Source: Gracilariopsis chorda
Lineage: Eukaryota; Rhodophyta; Florideophyceae; Gracilariales; Gracilariaceae
Direction of reading: 5' to 3'
DNA length: 22,475 nucleotides
Assembly (NCBI GenBank): GCA_003194525.1
Contig: NBIV01001027.1
Coordinates: 1-22,475 of the forward strand
Part shown: positions 9,283 to 18,069 of the stretch, one piece after another
Position numbering within the stretch: position 1 is the stretch's first letter
Layout: each line of letters opens with the position of its first letter
Notes under the pieces: model-generated
Database searches by the model: none
Told to the model about the DNA's origin: nothing
Seen by the model: only the letters and a program-made list of their open reading frames with translations
Made by a program: the position numbers and the translations under genes

Positions 9283-10453
9283 GCTTGGTAGATGTCAACA
9301 AACAGCACAGGTGCGATGAAAGACCTACGGCACTTAAGTAGTACAAAAATGGCAACAACGACAACAAAACTTCAAATTCGGGCGCACTGACGGGAGAAAC
9401 TACCTCCGCTACCCTAGGGTGTCGGACCCCTGGCCCCCGGAGATGCTCCGGGTACAAGACGTCTTCTTCTGTCTTTCCTCTCCTACGTCTAAGGAGAAGA
9501 TGCGTCGCTCTCTACGAGGCTTCCAGAGGATGGTTAATGACCCAAGATATGCCTTCACCAAGTATAACCCTCTCTGGCCTCTTGCAAGAACTTGCGCGAC
9601 CTCGCAACTGAAGCTACTATGGCAACCAAAGTACGCTGCTAACGCGCAACCACTTAAGGTCACACGCGGCCTGATCCTAAGAAGGAGGTCAGCCTACGCC
9701 ACGTTGCCTCCCCGCACAAACGCCCAAGGGTCAGATGCACGGATCAAAAGCTCGTTATGGAATACCTTCGCAACAGCCCAAGAATCCCGACACGCAGTCA
9801 GGATCAAAACAAATAATTCAATCACCCGCACCAGCGCAGTACGCCACGGCACCCCGTCCACAGATGCACCCGCTGAACTTACCAGGTCTTAACGACCGTC
9901 ACCGTTATCTGTCCAAATGGACCGGTGGGAAGCCGCTCGACAGTACACCCGCTTTGGTTCAAGCCGCCAGACTCACGTCCCCGGATACCTGGAATCACCC
10001 AAAGTAACCCGGATCAACCGCTCGTCGCACTGGACACCAGATGATGATTAAGAAACACGAAAAATAAACAACTGCTGAGCACACGATCACGGAGCCCAGA
10101 CTTCGAAACTAGACCGACTCGACCTCACGGATACGACCCGACAAACGACTCGGGGATCCCAAAACACAAGATAGAGGGAGTGTCACACACAAAGTAGATA
10201 GCGATCGACAACACGGGCAACAACGGAGGCCCAACTCAACAACGATAGCAAGAAAACGTCGAACCACTACCACCACAACGCCCTCAGGGAGGAACGCAAA
10301 CCAAAGGAGAATGACCAACACCGACCAACAATGGGATCAAGACACCCGACGCAACAACGAAAGAGGCAACAACAGCGAAACGGATGAACGGCGGTGAGGG
10401 AGAGCGGCGACAGACGAACGATACGGAAAGGGATAGCGGCAGCGGTCAGCGGG
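9283..10453 (-). other. Long untranslated leader of Copia-1
   Basis: About 1.17 kb separates the primer-binding site from the gag ATG. That is long for a Copia element, where a few hundred bases or less is common. No minus-strand frame here resembles a known protein. A short minus-strand frame (9457-9254) overlaps the gag start and could act as an upstream ORF. A perfect 7-bp hairpin stem with a 3-base loop (CCCGGAG/CTCCGGG) lies at 9436-9452. The plus strand has a 157-codon open frame (9419-9892) with no recognisable domain. The leader may hold packaging or dimerisation signals; nothing proves this. Confidence 0.6.
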
Positions 10454-10468
10454 GCTGGGCCCATAACC
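10454..10468 (-). promoter_or_regulatory. Primer-binding site of Copia-1 for a half-molecule of initiator-Met tRNA
   Basis: The plus strand reads GCTGGGCCCATAACC and abuts the LTR at 10469. This is the anticodon stem and CAU-containing loop of eukaryotic initiator tRNA-Met, so the element RNA (minus strand) is complementary to it. An ordinary site would pair with the tRNA 3' end and begin TGG; this one does not. Drosophila copia is known to prime with a 5' half of initiator tRNA cleaved in the anticodon arm (about 39 nt), and I infer the same mechanism here. The 15-base match directly at the LTR edge makes chance unlikely. Confidence 0.9.
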
Positions 10469-11247
10469 TGTTGAAAGTTGAAAGGAAGTTGAGGGGATGG
10501 AAGGGAAGTTCGCCAGCTCTGGCTTGGATTTACTTGGAGGTCCTTCAGGCACATCTTATATACCACTCTAAACTCGAATTGCGCGGGAACACCAACTACA
10601 AGTAAAACCTAAACCACTAAGCAGGGACACTCAATACTACCAATCATCATCTAACATGACATAGCCAGCTCAGCACAACCTCATTACACCAACGCACACC
10701 AACGCACCAATGTTCTGTAATAGTTACGTGCATACACATGACCATGACAAGGCACAAATTCACGACTCCAACACACGCCAGCACATGCCAACACATCACG
10801 GTAAGTCAACACGTCACGGTAAGTCGGCACGTAACCTGTGGTGTTAGTGCCATGTCATCATGTGGCAATGCACACAACACCCACGTCATCAATATACCCG
10901 TGCATGTGTAAACTTGTTGACAGTGCATGCGCACCTTACCATTGTACCAACCACTGCTGTACCACTTGTACCAGGTGTCAACCACTTCATCAGTATCCCC
11001 TGCACACAACGTACACTGTGACCACTGTAGTAGCTGGTCACGTGGGTGTGTCCAACCGATCCAGTTATGCCATACCACTTGTACGCACCACGTTGCATAT
11101 GTACATTTGCAGTAGCCAATCAGAAGCCAGTTTCACGTTGGGTTCGCGCACACGCGCATATGCGCTTTTGCAGAGGTACCCTCTAAAACAGCCCATGCTC
11201 TCCGGAACATTTGGTTTTCAGTGACAGCACAGGTACTACTGCCAACA
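10469..11247 (-). repeat. 5' LTR of Copia-1 (779 bp), element promoter
   Basis: This is the promoter-bearing LTR, because the coding strand is minus and the primer-binding site abuts its inner edge at 10468. It runs TGTTG...CCAACA and equals the left LTR at an offset of 6010-6011, with one extra G around 10503-10505. It carries the TATA-like box at 10555-10562, a CACGTG at 11039-11044, and the same 18-bp tandem repeat in U3. Immediately outside it is the target duplication AATAC (11248-11252). Confidence 0.96.
10555..10562 (-). promoter_or_regulatory. TATA-like box of the Copia-1 5' LTR
   Basis: On the minus strand this reads TATATAAG within GGTATATAAGATG. It sits 85-95 bp from the inner LTR edge, so transcription would start roughly 25-30 bp downstream, near 10530. 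The same box occurs at 4544-4551 in the other LTR. The start point itself is inferred. Confidence 0.7.
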
Positions 11248-11252
11248 AATAC
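11248..11252. repeat. Target-site duplication AATAC, right of Copia-1
   Basis: AATAC follows the LTR end CCAACA, then CTCAGAACG resumes the interrupted Copia-2 sequence exactly where unit C has it. It is identical to 4454-4458. Confidence 0.97.
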
Positions 11253-11380
11253 CTCAGAACGCGCTTCACCGCTCGATGACAATATCGAGTTGGTGCTTTC
11301 TGGAAGCGTGCTAAGATAAGTACAGGTCCCAATATGTCCAAACGGGTGCGTAATGCCAGGTACAGCAGAGACCGGATCAT
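11253..11380 (-). pseudogene. Copia-2 unit B RT-RNase H connection, cut by Copia-1
   Basis: Residues MIRSLLYLALRTRLDI and HRAVKRVLRYL correspond to the conserved IGSLMYLS..TRPDI and WKAVKRVLRYL region of Copia elements. The frame runs into the Copia-1 LTR at 11252, and its natural continuation (RGTTHHGLVYHS) is found at 4453 on the far side of the insertion. Confidence 0.9.
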
Positions 11381-11512
11381 CTGCTAATACAACTGGACTT
11401 CATACGGTGACTTATCCTCCTCCACATCAAGTGAGAAAAAAAAGGATTCCACCATTTGGCTCCGTGAAGGCTTGCTATACTCAAGTCCAAACTGCCGTAA
11501 CATGCCCCTGAC

Positions 11513-11977
11513 CTACAACGGCTGTGCAAGTTTCACACCTAGCATTTGGCCATTGGAGTTCATATTCCAGCTTAACTCAACACCAAGATACATTCTGACA
11601 CGAGTTTCAACGCGTAGGTCATACAACAATTTGAGCTCCTCCAATATCTGAGAACGTTGTTCGGCACTAGGCGTAAGTATGAGAAGGTCATCCACGTATA
11701 CCAGGATGTATGCATAAGTGTCAGCAGGTAACTTGCGCCTGAAAACACATGGTGCATTGGGTAATTCTTCAAAACCTATGCCTTTAATGTCTGTGCTGGA
11801 CTTCGTATGCCATGCCAGATGGGCCTGGTTAAGCCCGTTTATAGCTTTTAGCAGTTTGTAGCATTGTGATTTAAGACCCGGAATGTAACGCGGTGACATC
11901 ACCCACGCGTCTTCCTTGAGATCACCATTAAGGAATGCTGTCTTTATGTCAACATGGGCAACAAACATCTGAAGCAC
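11513..11977 (-). pseudogene. Copia-2 unit B RT catalytic fragment (154 codons)
   Basis: It contains HVDIKTAFLNGDL (first RT aspartate, D10) and YVDDLLIL with the catalytic pair at 96-97, plus RVRMYLGVELSW of the thumb-proximal region. The loop INGLNQAHLAW is degenerate compared with the usual YGLKQAPRAW. The frame closes at 11513, and the following stretch includes a run of eight A's that is a likely slip site for further frameshifts. The RT to RNase H connection resumes near 11380. Confidence 0.88.
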
Positions 11978-12330
11978 AACATCAGGTACAAGAACATGCG
12001 AACCAAATTGAACGAAACAACTGGTGCATACGTCGCTAAGTAGTCCTCACCATATGTCTGGTTGTTGTGTACAGCCACTATTGGAGCTCGAAATCGGTCA
12101 ACGGAGTCGTCTGCATCAAGTTTCAGCTTCAGTATGACATGCGTTGGTAGGGGCTGGGACTTTGGTGAGTCATCCACAACCCATGTAGCCTTGTCTCCTA
12201 ATGATGTCAGCTCGTCATCAATAGCATGCCGCCATTTCTCTCTTTCAGTTGGGGTTGCAGACAGTGCTTCTTTGAGTGAGGGATCATCAATCGTGGTAAC
12301 CTCAACCTCAGATTTGGCCGTGCCGGCCAT
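11944..12330 (-). pseudogene. Copia-2 unit B linker and RT N-terminal fragment
   Basis: The linker just upstream reads RRTRRAPQRWW in the same frame, the counterpart of the RRSTRERRAPTSWW linker of Copia-1. Next come EREKWRHAIDDELTSL and the RT palm start KLKLDADDSVDRFRAPIVA and ATYAPVVSFNLVRM. The frame is lost near 11960, just before the first catalytic aspartate, which lies in the next fragment. Confidence 0.85.
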
Positions 12331-12543
12331 ATGCCACCAGCGTTGTGGTGCACGCCTGGTGCGACGAGAATAGCGTGACTGTTACTCAGAGTCATAATTT
12401 ACCCCTTCAATGTCACCTTCATCGTCAGTTGACACCTCTTCATCACTAGAACTGTGCTCGGCATCATCAATGTTTGATGTTGCAGGGTCAATCATCATGT
12501 CTGTAGCTGCCTCAGGGTGGTTTATGGTACCATTTTCTGAGGT

Positions 12544-13785
12544 TTACATGACGTCCTTAACATCGTCAACAGAGAACTCATCCGAGCTGATGGCATCCAT
12601 GTCATCCTCAGAACTACAAGCATAATCTGATGTACTCTCCTCATCCTTATAGTTGCTAAGATAGGATGCACAAGGGAACCTAGACTCATCAAAGGTGACA
12701 TGACGTGACCGTACTACTCGAGTAATATGGTCGTCATCACTAACTAGAACCTCGTAAACACCATACTCAAGAGTCTGCAGGTACATTCCCTCAAGAGCAC
12801 GAGACCCGAACATGGTGCCCGGATTCATTTTTAATACGTATGCGGCACATCCTAATGCTTTGATATACGTCAAAGGAGGCCTAGTTTCAGTCAGTAGGAC
12901 ATACGGAGTCACGCCAGTCGTGGAGTGCAGCACTCTATTGCGAACATAAATCACATGTTTTAGTGCATACGACCACAAACCTTCTGTAAGATTGGCTTGA
13001 ATGAGCAAAGCTCGGGCAGCTTGAACCATAGTGCGATTGATGCGGTCTGCAATAGAATTATGTTCTGGGGTATACAGTGGAGAAAAAGATACCTCCTGGA
13101 GACCATTCTTGGGATTCTCTTGCAAGGCAATGTACCATTCTGCATTGTCAGAGTGCAGTTTTCGAATAAGCACATGCTCTTCTCCGAGCTGTTTGAGCTT
13201 TTGCCTCACACCCAGGAACACTTCACCGATCTCAAACCTTTGCAACATGAACCCAAGTACTGCGTATCGCGAGTGATCATCCACAAATACAGACGCAAAG
13301 CGGAATTGGTCTGGGAATGATGGCACTAACGGACCCATAATGTCTGAGTGCACAATGTCCCCAACGTGCTTGGCCCGTTTAAACTTGCCCAGAAATGGCA
13401 GCTTATGTGCCTTGCCAAGGCGACATGACCCACATAGCTCCTCCATGCAATTGATCTTCGGGACTCCATCGACATGGCCGTGAACCTGTTGTAGGTCATC
13501 CTCATTCATATGTGCCAGTCGCCGATGCCACAATGAACTTGTGCGGTCGTCCGGTGCAGAAAGCATCTTGGATATGTACGTATGGGCGATTGGGTTGGGC
13601 AAGGTGCAAAAACCGGAGCGATGATGACGAGACCCATGTCCAACCTCAAACCCATCTTCATGTTGTAGGCGTACCTCCTTATCACAGAACAGTGATTGGA
13701 TACCTTTATCAGCTAAACAACCCACAGACACTAAGTTGTATCCAAGATTCGGAGCAAGCAGTACTTCCGACAACCTGAGGTTCAC
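12544..13785 (-). pseudogene. Copia-2 unit B pre-integrase and integrase (413 codons open)
   Basis: This is the most complete Copia-2 integrase. The pre-integrase part has APNLGYNLVSVGCL. The HHCC zinc module is H87, H92, C118, C121. The core has D148 (HSDIMGP), D213 (HSDNAEW) and D247 in EHNSIADRINRT, where an active enzyme has glutamate; 33 residues separate the last two against 35 in Copia-1. The C-terminal part has VRNRVLHSTTGVTPY and ends in an acidic Ser/Asp/Glu-rich tail. The stop at 12544 is followed in the same frame by more linker, so it is a nonsense codon and not a natural end. Confidence 0.9.
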
Positions 13786-13973
13786 ATCAAAGAAGGGTAG
13801 TATGACATCTTCTTCTTGGGTGGCAGTGCAGTGGTGTTGTCCGCTAGTTCAATTGTCTTATCTGGCATGTCAATTAGTGTGTTTGGAACAAAATCAGATA
13901 CAGAAAAGAAGAAATGAGAGGTAGCACCACTGTCTGCAAATGTGTCCATGCAATCAAAAACCGGCGGTACCAC
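13782..13973 (-). pseudogene. Copia-2 unit B protease fragment
   Basis: A 63-codon open piece carries ADSGATSH, the aspartic protease motif, with catalytic D at fragment residue 14. It diverges after LADNTT because the run GCAGTGCAGTGG lacks a C present in units A and C (GTGCCAGTGG). The N-terminal part of the protease region lies upstream in another frame. Confidence 0.8.
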
Positions 13974-14068
13974 TGATGACTTCTCACTTGCAAATCCAGC
14001 AATCTCAACCTTGGACGCCTTCCGTGATGACTTTCCGGAGCGCTTGGGCTTTTCGACTGAGTTGAGCT

Positions 14069-14994
14069 TCAGCTGATCAAGATCGCTTGTGGCAAGTGGT
14101 TGTCAGGGTTATCTGGATTCATGTGACAGCGGTCTTGAGTGTGTCCATCGCGCTCACAGAAAGTGCAATGGTACCCGTTTCTGCTTCCAGCAGCACATGC
14201 ACGACCAGTGGGGTCATTAACTGTTGTTGAATGTGATGCATTACCATCATTTTCGTTAGCATTTGATGATTTGCTGTGTCCAATTATACGGGCACCACCC
14301 CTGTTCCTGTTGTTCTTGCGACTGCGACCTCTACCAGACCTGACTGAACCCATTTCGTGGGCATTGTATTCATCAATCAGAGTTGTCGCCACGTAGTCCC
14401 GTGTGAGTTCGAAATCTCCTGGGTCCTAAGTGCTGCTGCAGTTGACTCCAATGAGCAGCTGGGTCAATAGATGCCAGAAGCATGGGTGCCTTGTAAGATT
14501 CTGGTATAGCGGCATCCTTGCCCATGCGGTCCAGCTGCGAGAACAGAGATGCAAACTGGTCCACATACTTGGACATGTTTTGGCCGTTATACGACATTCT
14601 GAACAGCTGCGTTTGCACTGCTATACGAGACACTGTCCAGTTTGATGCATATCGTGCAAACAGTAGCTGAAGCATGCGACCGAGGTCATTCATCTACATC
14701 CATAACTACACGCAGTGGGGCATCGCCAAGTGCACAAATGATGATTGCACATGCCTTTTCGCGCTTTGCAACTATACGGGAGGGGGTCTGGGTAGCAGTA
14801 GAACCAAACGCTTGTGTCATTATAGCACTGGATGACTCCTCCTAACTTGACATCACAACATTCCAGACACCTTTAAATCGACAAGCGGACGTAGACGGTG
14901 TCGCCAGATGGTATAATCTTCGCTCCGCTTACCGTGGAAGCGCGGGATCTTCACACCAGAAGTGGATTATGACTCAAACTACGGAGTCTGGCAT
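14069..14994 (-). pseudogene. Copia-2 unit B gag fragments
   Basis: The central gag piece is open from 14693 to 14373 (RMSYNGQNMSKYVDQFASLF). A second frame, 14392-14069, holds an Arg/Asn/Gly-rich basic stretch followed by the CCHC knuckle CTFCERDGHTQDRC. The N-terminal 100 codons upstream of 14693 contain the in-frame stops and the recognisable FHGKRSEDYTIW block. The frame ends early after the knuckle because one C is missing near 14077 relative to units A and C. Confidence 0.85.
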
Positions 14995-15146
14995 GGTTCC
15001 AGAAGAAGTTCAGTAACCAAAATTGGAACAAATAATGCACGGAAATGAAGGACAGTGAGGGACTCGATGCTTAGAATCGCTATCAGAATAGACAAAAGAG
15101 CTGTTCGAGAGGTGCAGCTGTGGACTGATAGCGGATTGGTAGTACT
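14995..15146 (-). other. Gag leader of Copia-2 unit B
   Basis: This is the counterpart of 2682-2833, with only a few base differences. No primer-binding site could be recognised beside module X. Confidence 0.5.
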
Positions 15147-15396
15147 TGAAGGGGAAGGGAAAGGAAAGGTAGGGGAATGCCAAGGAAGTTTGCCAGCTCT
15201 GGCTCCGATTTACTTGGAGGTTCTACAATAACAACTTATATAGAACTCTAACTTCATCTTAGTCGCAACTTCGACTTCAACTGAAACCTAAACCAGTAGC
15301 TGGGGACACTCAATACTACCAATCATCATGTAACATAACATAGCCACGCTAGCACTAACTCATGATACCTTACATCAACTTGTTCATATGAAATGA
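15147..15396 (-). repeat. LTR-like module X between units B and C
   Basis: Same module as 2834-3082, with the minus-strand TATA at 15235-15243. It shares with unit C, against the A-B spacer, the base C in CTTGTTCATATG near its right end. Confidence 0.65.
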
Positions 15397-15741
15397 TGTT
15401 GATGATGTTGGGCTTCGGCAGAAAGGAAAAGGAAAGAAAGAAAGAAAATAAAGAGTAAAGGTTGCCAGGCTTGGGGTCGAGTTTATTTGGTACTGCGACT
15501 TCGGAGTCTTATATAGCACATCTACTTCGCACTTCCACCACAAGAAAACCTTCACCAATAAGTGGGGACACCCAATACCACCAATCATAATCAAACATAA
15601 CACAATAAGGGTTGCACACACTGATTACAGCTAAGTACAACCATGCATAACATCATAACACCACATTACAACAACGCACACCAAGTGAACCAAGCAGCCA
15701 ACAATGCGCAACAAGTGAACCAGACATGCCAACAATGTGCC
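15397..15741 (-). repeat. LTR-like module Y between units B and C
   Basis: TGTTGATG...CCAACA (to 15734), with the minus-strand TATA at 15508-15516 and the GA-rich tract at 15421-15460. It reads CTTCGGAGTC where the A-B spacer has CTTGGGAGTC. No target duplication is seen: the left flank is AATGA and the right flank ATGTG. Confidence 0.6.
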
Positions 15742-16518
15742 TTTTGGCAGTAGTACCTGTGCTGTCACTGAAAACCAAATGTTCCGGGAGCATGGGCTGT
15801 TTTGGAGGGTACCTCTGCAAAAGCGCATATGTGCGTGTGCGCGAACCCAACGTGAAACTGGCTTCTGATTGGCTACTGCAAATGTACATATGCAACGTGG
15901 TGCGTACAAGTGGTATGGCATAACTGGATCGGTTGGGCACACCCACGTGTCCAGCTACTACAGTGGTCACAGTGTACGTTGTGTGCAGGGGATACTGGTG
16001 AAGTGGTTGACAGCTGGTACAAGTGGTACAGCAGTGGTTGGTACAATGGTAAGGTGCGCATGCACTGTCAACATGTTTACACATGCACGGGTATATTGAT
16101 GACGTGGGTGTTGTGTGCTTTGCCACATGATGACATGGCACTAACACCACAGGTTACGTGCCGACTTACCGTGACGTGTTGACTTACCGCGATGTGTTGG
16201 CATGTGCTGGCGTGTGTTGGAGTCGTGAATTTGTGCCTTGTCATGGTCATGTGTATGCACGTAACTATTACGGAACGTTGGTGCGTTGGTGTGCGTTGAT
16301 GTAATGAGGTTGTGCTGAGCTGGCTATGCATGTTAGATGATGATTGGTAGTATTGACTGTCCCTGCTTAGTGGTTTAGGTTTTACTTGTAGTTGGTGTTC
16401 CCGCCCAATTCGAGTTTAGAGTGGTATATAAGATGTGTCTGAAGGACCTCCAAGTAAATCCAAGCTATAGCTGGCGAACTTCCCTTCCATCCCCTCAACT
16501 TCCTTTCAACTTGCAACG
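15742..16518 (+). repeat. Inverted Copia-1-family LTR (module Z) abutting RNase H of unit C
   Basis: Same reversed LTR as 3428-4207, with the same altered termini TTTTGG and TTGCAACG. Its rightward TATA is at 16425-16432. It lies in opposite orientation to the Copia-1 5' LTR at 10469-11247. Small indels relative to the other copies occur around 15787 and 16329. Confidence 0.9.
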
Positions 16519-16519
16519 C

Positions 16520-16897
16520 TCAAGATATCCACATTAGCTCTTGACTTGCCATCAGTAATGCGTAGTACTCAGACTCGCCTGTAGACAATGCCACCGACGC
16601 CTGCTTACGAGCACCATACAAACAAACACATGACCCAAATTTGACCATGAAGCCAGACAAGGACTTGCGATCAGTGATATCACCTGCGTAATCAGAGTCG
16701 ACATAACCATTCAGCAGGAGGTTCCCAGAGTGGTACACAAGTCCATGGTGAGTAGTGCCACGTAAATACCTCAGAACGCGCTTCACCGCTCGATGACAAT
16801 ATCGAGTTGGTGCTTTCTGGAAGCGTGCTAAGATAAGTACAGGTCCCAATATGTCCAAACGGGTGCGTAATGCCAGGTACAGCAGAGACCGGATCAT
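16520..16897 (-). pseudogene. Copia-2 unit C RT-RNase H connection and RNase H remnant
   Basis: 125 open codons: MIRSLLYLALRTRLDI, HRAVKRVLRYLRGTTHHG, then RNase H VDSDYAGD (D67) and STGESEYYAL (E108), ending LMWIS-stop at 16520 where LTR Z begins. About 100 C-terminal residues, including the last two catalytic positions, are missing, as in units B and D. This copy shows the uninterrupted Copia-1 target at about 16764. Confidence 0.9.
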
Positions 16898-17030
16898 CTG
16901 CTAATACAACTGGACTTCATACGGTGACTTATCCTCCTCCACATCAAGTGAGAAAAAAAAGGATTCCACCATTTGGCTCCGTGAAGGCTTGCTATACTCA
17001 AGTCCAAACTGCCGGTAACATGCCCCTGAC

Positions 17031-17816
17031 CTACAACGGCTGTGCAAGTTTCACACCTAGCATTTGGCCATTGGAGTTCATATTCCAGCTTAACTCAACA
17101 CCAAGATACATTCTGACACGAGTTTCAACGCGTAGGTCATACAACAATTTGAGCTCCTCCAATATCTGAGAACGTTGTTCGGCACTAGACGTAAGTATGA
17201 GAAGGTCATCCACGTATACCAGGATGTATGCATAAGTGTCAGCAGGTAACTTGCGCCTGAAAACACATGGTGCATTGGGTAATTCTTCAAAACCTATGCC
17301 TTTAATGTCTGTGCTGGACTTCGTATGCCATGCCAGATGGGCCTGGTTAAGCCCGTTTATAGCTTTTAGCAGTTTGTAGCATTGTGATTTAAGACCCGGA
17401 ATGTAACGCGGTGACATCACCCACGCGTCTTCCTTGAGATCACCATTAAGGAATGCTGTCTTTATGTCAACATGGGCAACAAACATCTGAAGCACAACAT
17501 CAGGTACAAGAACATGCGAACCAAATTGAACGAAACAACTGGTGCATACGTCGCTAAGTAGTCCTCACCATATGTCTGGTTGTTGTGTACAGCCACTATT
17601 GGAGCTCGAAATCGGTCAACGGAGTCGTCTGCATCAAGTTTCAGCTTCAGTATGACATGCGTTGGTAGGGGCTGGGACTTTGGTGAGTCATCCACAACCC
17701 ATGTAGCCTTGTCTCCTAATGATGTCAGCTCGTCATCAATAGCATGCCGCCATTTCTCTCTTTCAGTTGGGGTTGCAGACAGTGCTTCTTTGAGTGAGGG
17801 ATCATCATCGTGGTAA
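17031..17816 (-). pseudogene. Copia-2 unit C reverse transcriptase fragments
   Basis: The linker-proximal palm segment (KLKLDADDSVDRFRAP, ATYAPVVSFNLVRM) lies in the piece 17695-17462. The catalytic segment, HVDIKTAFLNG and YVDDLLIL, is open from 17495 to 17031. It equals unit B except for LTSSAEQ against LTPSAEQ. A T/A loss near 17807 and others near 17824 and 17840 break the link with integrase. Both catalytic motifs remain, but the frame does not join. Confidence 0.86.
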
Positions 17817-18069
17817 CCTCAACTCAGATTTGGCCGTGCGGCCATATGCCACCAGCGTTGTGGTGCACGCCTGGTGCGACGAGAATAGCGTGACTGTTAC
17901 TCAGAGTCATAATTTACCCCTTCAATTCACTTCATCGTCAGTTGACACCTCTTCATCACTAGAACTGTGCTCGGCATCATCAATGTTTGATGTTGCAGGG
18001 TCAATCATCATGTCTGTAGCTGCCTCAGGGTGGTTTATGGTACCATTTTCTGAGGTTTACATGACGTCC

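Larger units (their letters stand above)
4459..11247 (-). mobile_element. Complete Ty1/copia LTR retrotransposon (Copia-1), probably young and autonomous
   Basis: This 6789-bp element reads right to left: 5' LTR 10469-11247, primer-binding site 10454-10468, leader, one gag-pol frame 9282-5257, polypurine tract 5237-5247, and 3' LTR 4459-5236. It is flanked by AATAC at 4454-4458 and 11248-11252. The uninterrupted target (cgtaaatacctcagaacg) is still present at 16761 and 22261 in the sister array units, which proves the boundaries. The domain order protease-integrase-RT-RNase H places it in Ty1/copia. The LTRs differ by one inserted G in my base-by-base reading, so the insertion is recent. It interrupts the RT/RNase H part of Copia-2 unit B and lies in the same orientation as that unit. 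Confidence 0.97.
11253..14994 (-). pseudogene. Copia-2 unit B: broken gag-pol, right of the Copia-1 insertion
   Basis: It runs from the gag ATG at 14994 through gag, protease, integrase and RT into RNase H at 11253, where Copia-1 interrupts it; the rest is 4209-4453. Gag carries early nonsense codons, including TGA caused by an extra A near 14977 and the shared TAG at 14842-14844. The integrase-RT linker has TAA at 12544-12546 and 12382-12384 in the polyprotein frame. RT is shifted near 11960. Integrase is the longest open piece in the array. The unit would be about 1.3-1.4 kb of codons gag-to-integrase if undamaged, close to normal Copia size apart from the missing RNase H tail. Confidence 0.92.

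Noticed and set aside
9419..9892. Plus-strand 157-codon frame in the Copia-1 leader as a gene
   Set aside because: No recognised domain, no sign of its own promoter, and it lies antisense in a leader; kept only as an observation.
11960..11980. Programmed frameshift inside RT of Copia-2
   Set aside because: The overlap lies in the middle of the RT domain, not at a gag/pol boundary. The same element has many unprogrammed breaks, and Copia-1 uses a single frame.
12382..12384. Reassigned stop codons (TAA/TAG read as an amino acid) to explain the in-frame stops of Copia-2
   Set aside because: Copia-1 in the same window has 1341 codons without TAA or TAG, and Copia-2 also carries frameshifts. Nonsense mutation is simpler.
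14926..14960. tRNA-like string (GTGGAAGCGCGGG) just right of Copia-2 gag, a possible initiator-tRNA primer-binding site
   Set aside because: On the minus strand it encodes the conserved gag N-terminus (KIPRFHGKRSEDYTIW), does not abut an LTR end, and lacks the anticodon arm.
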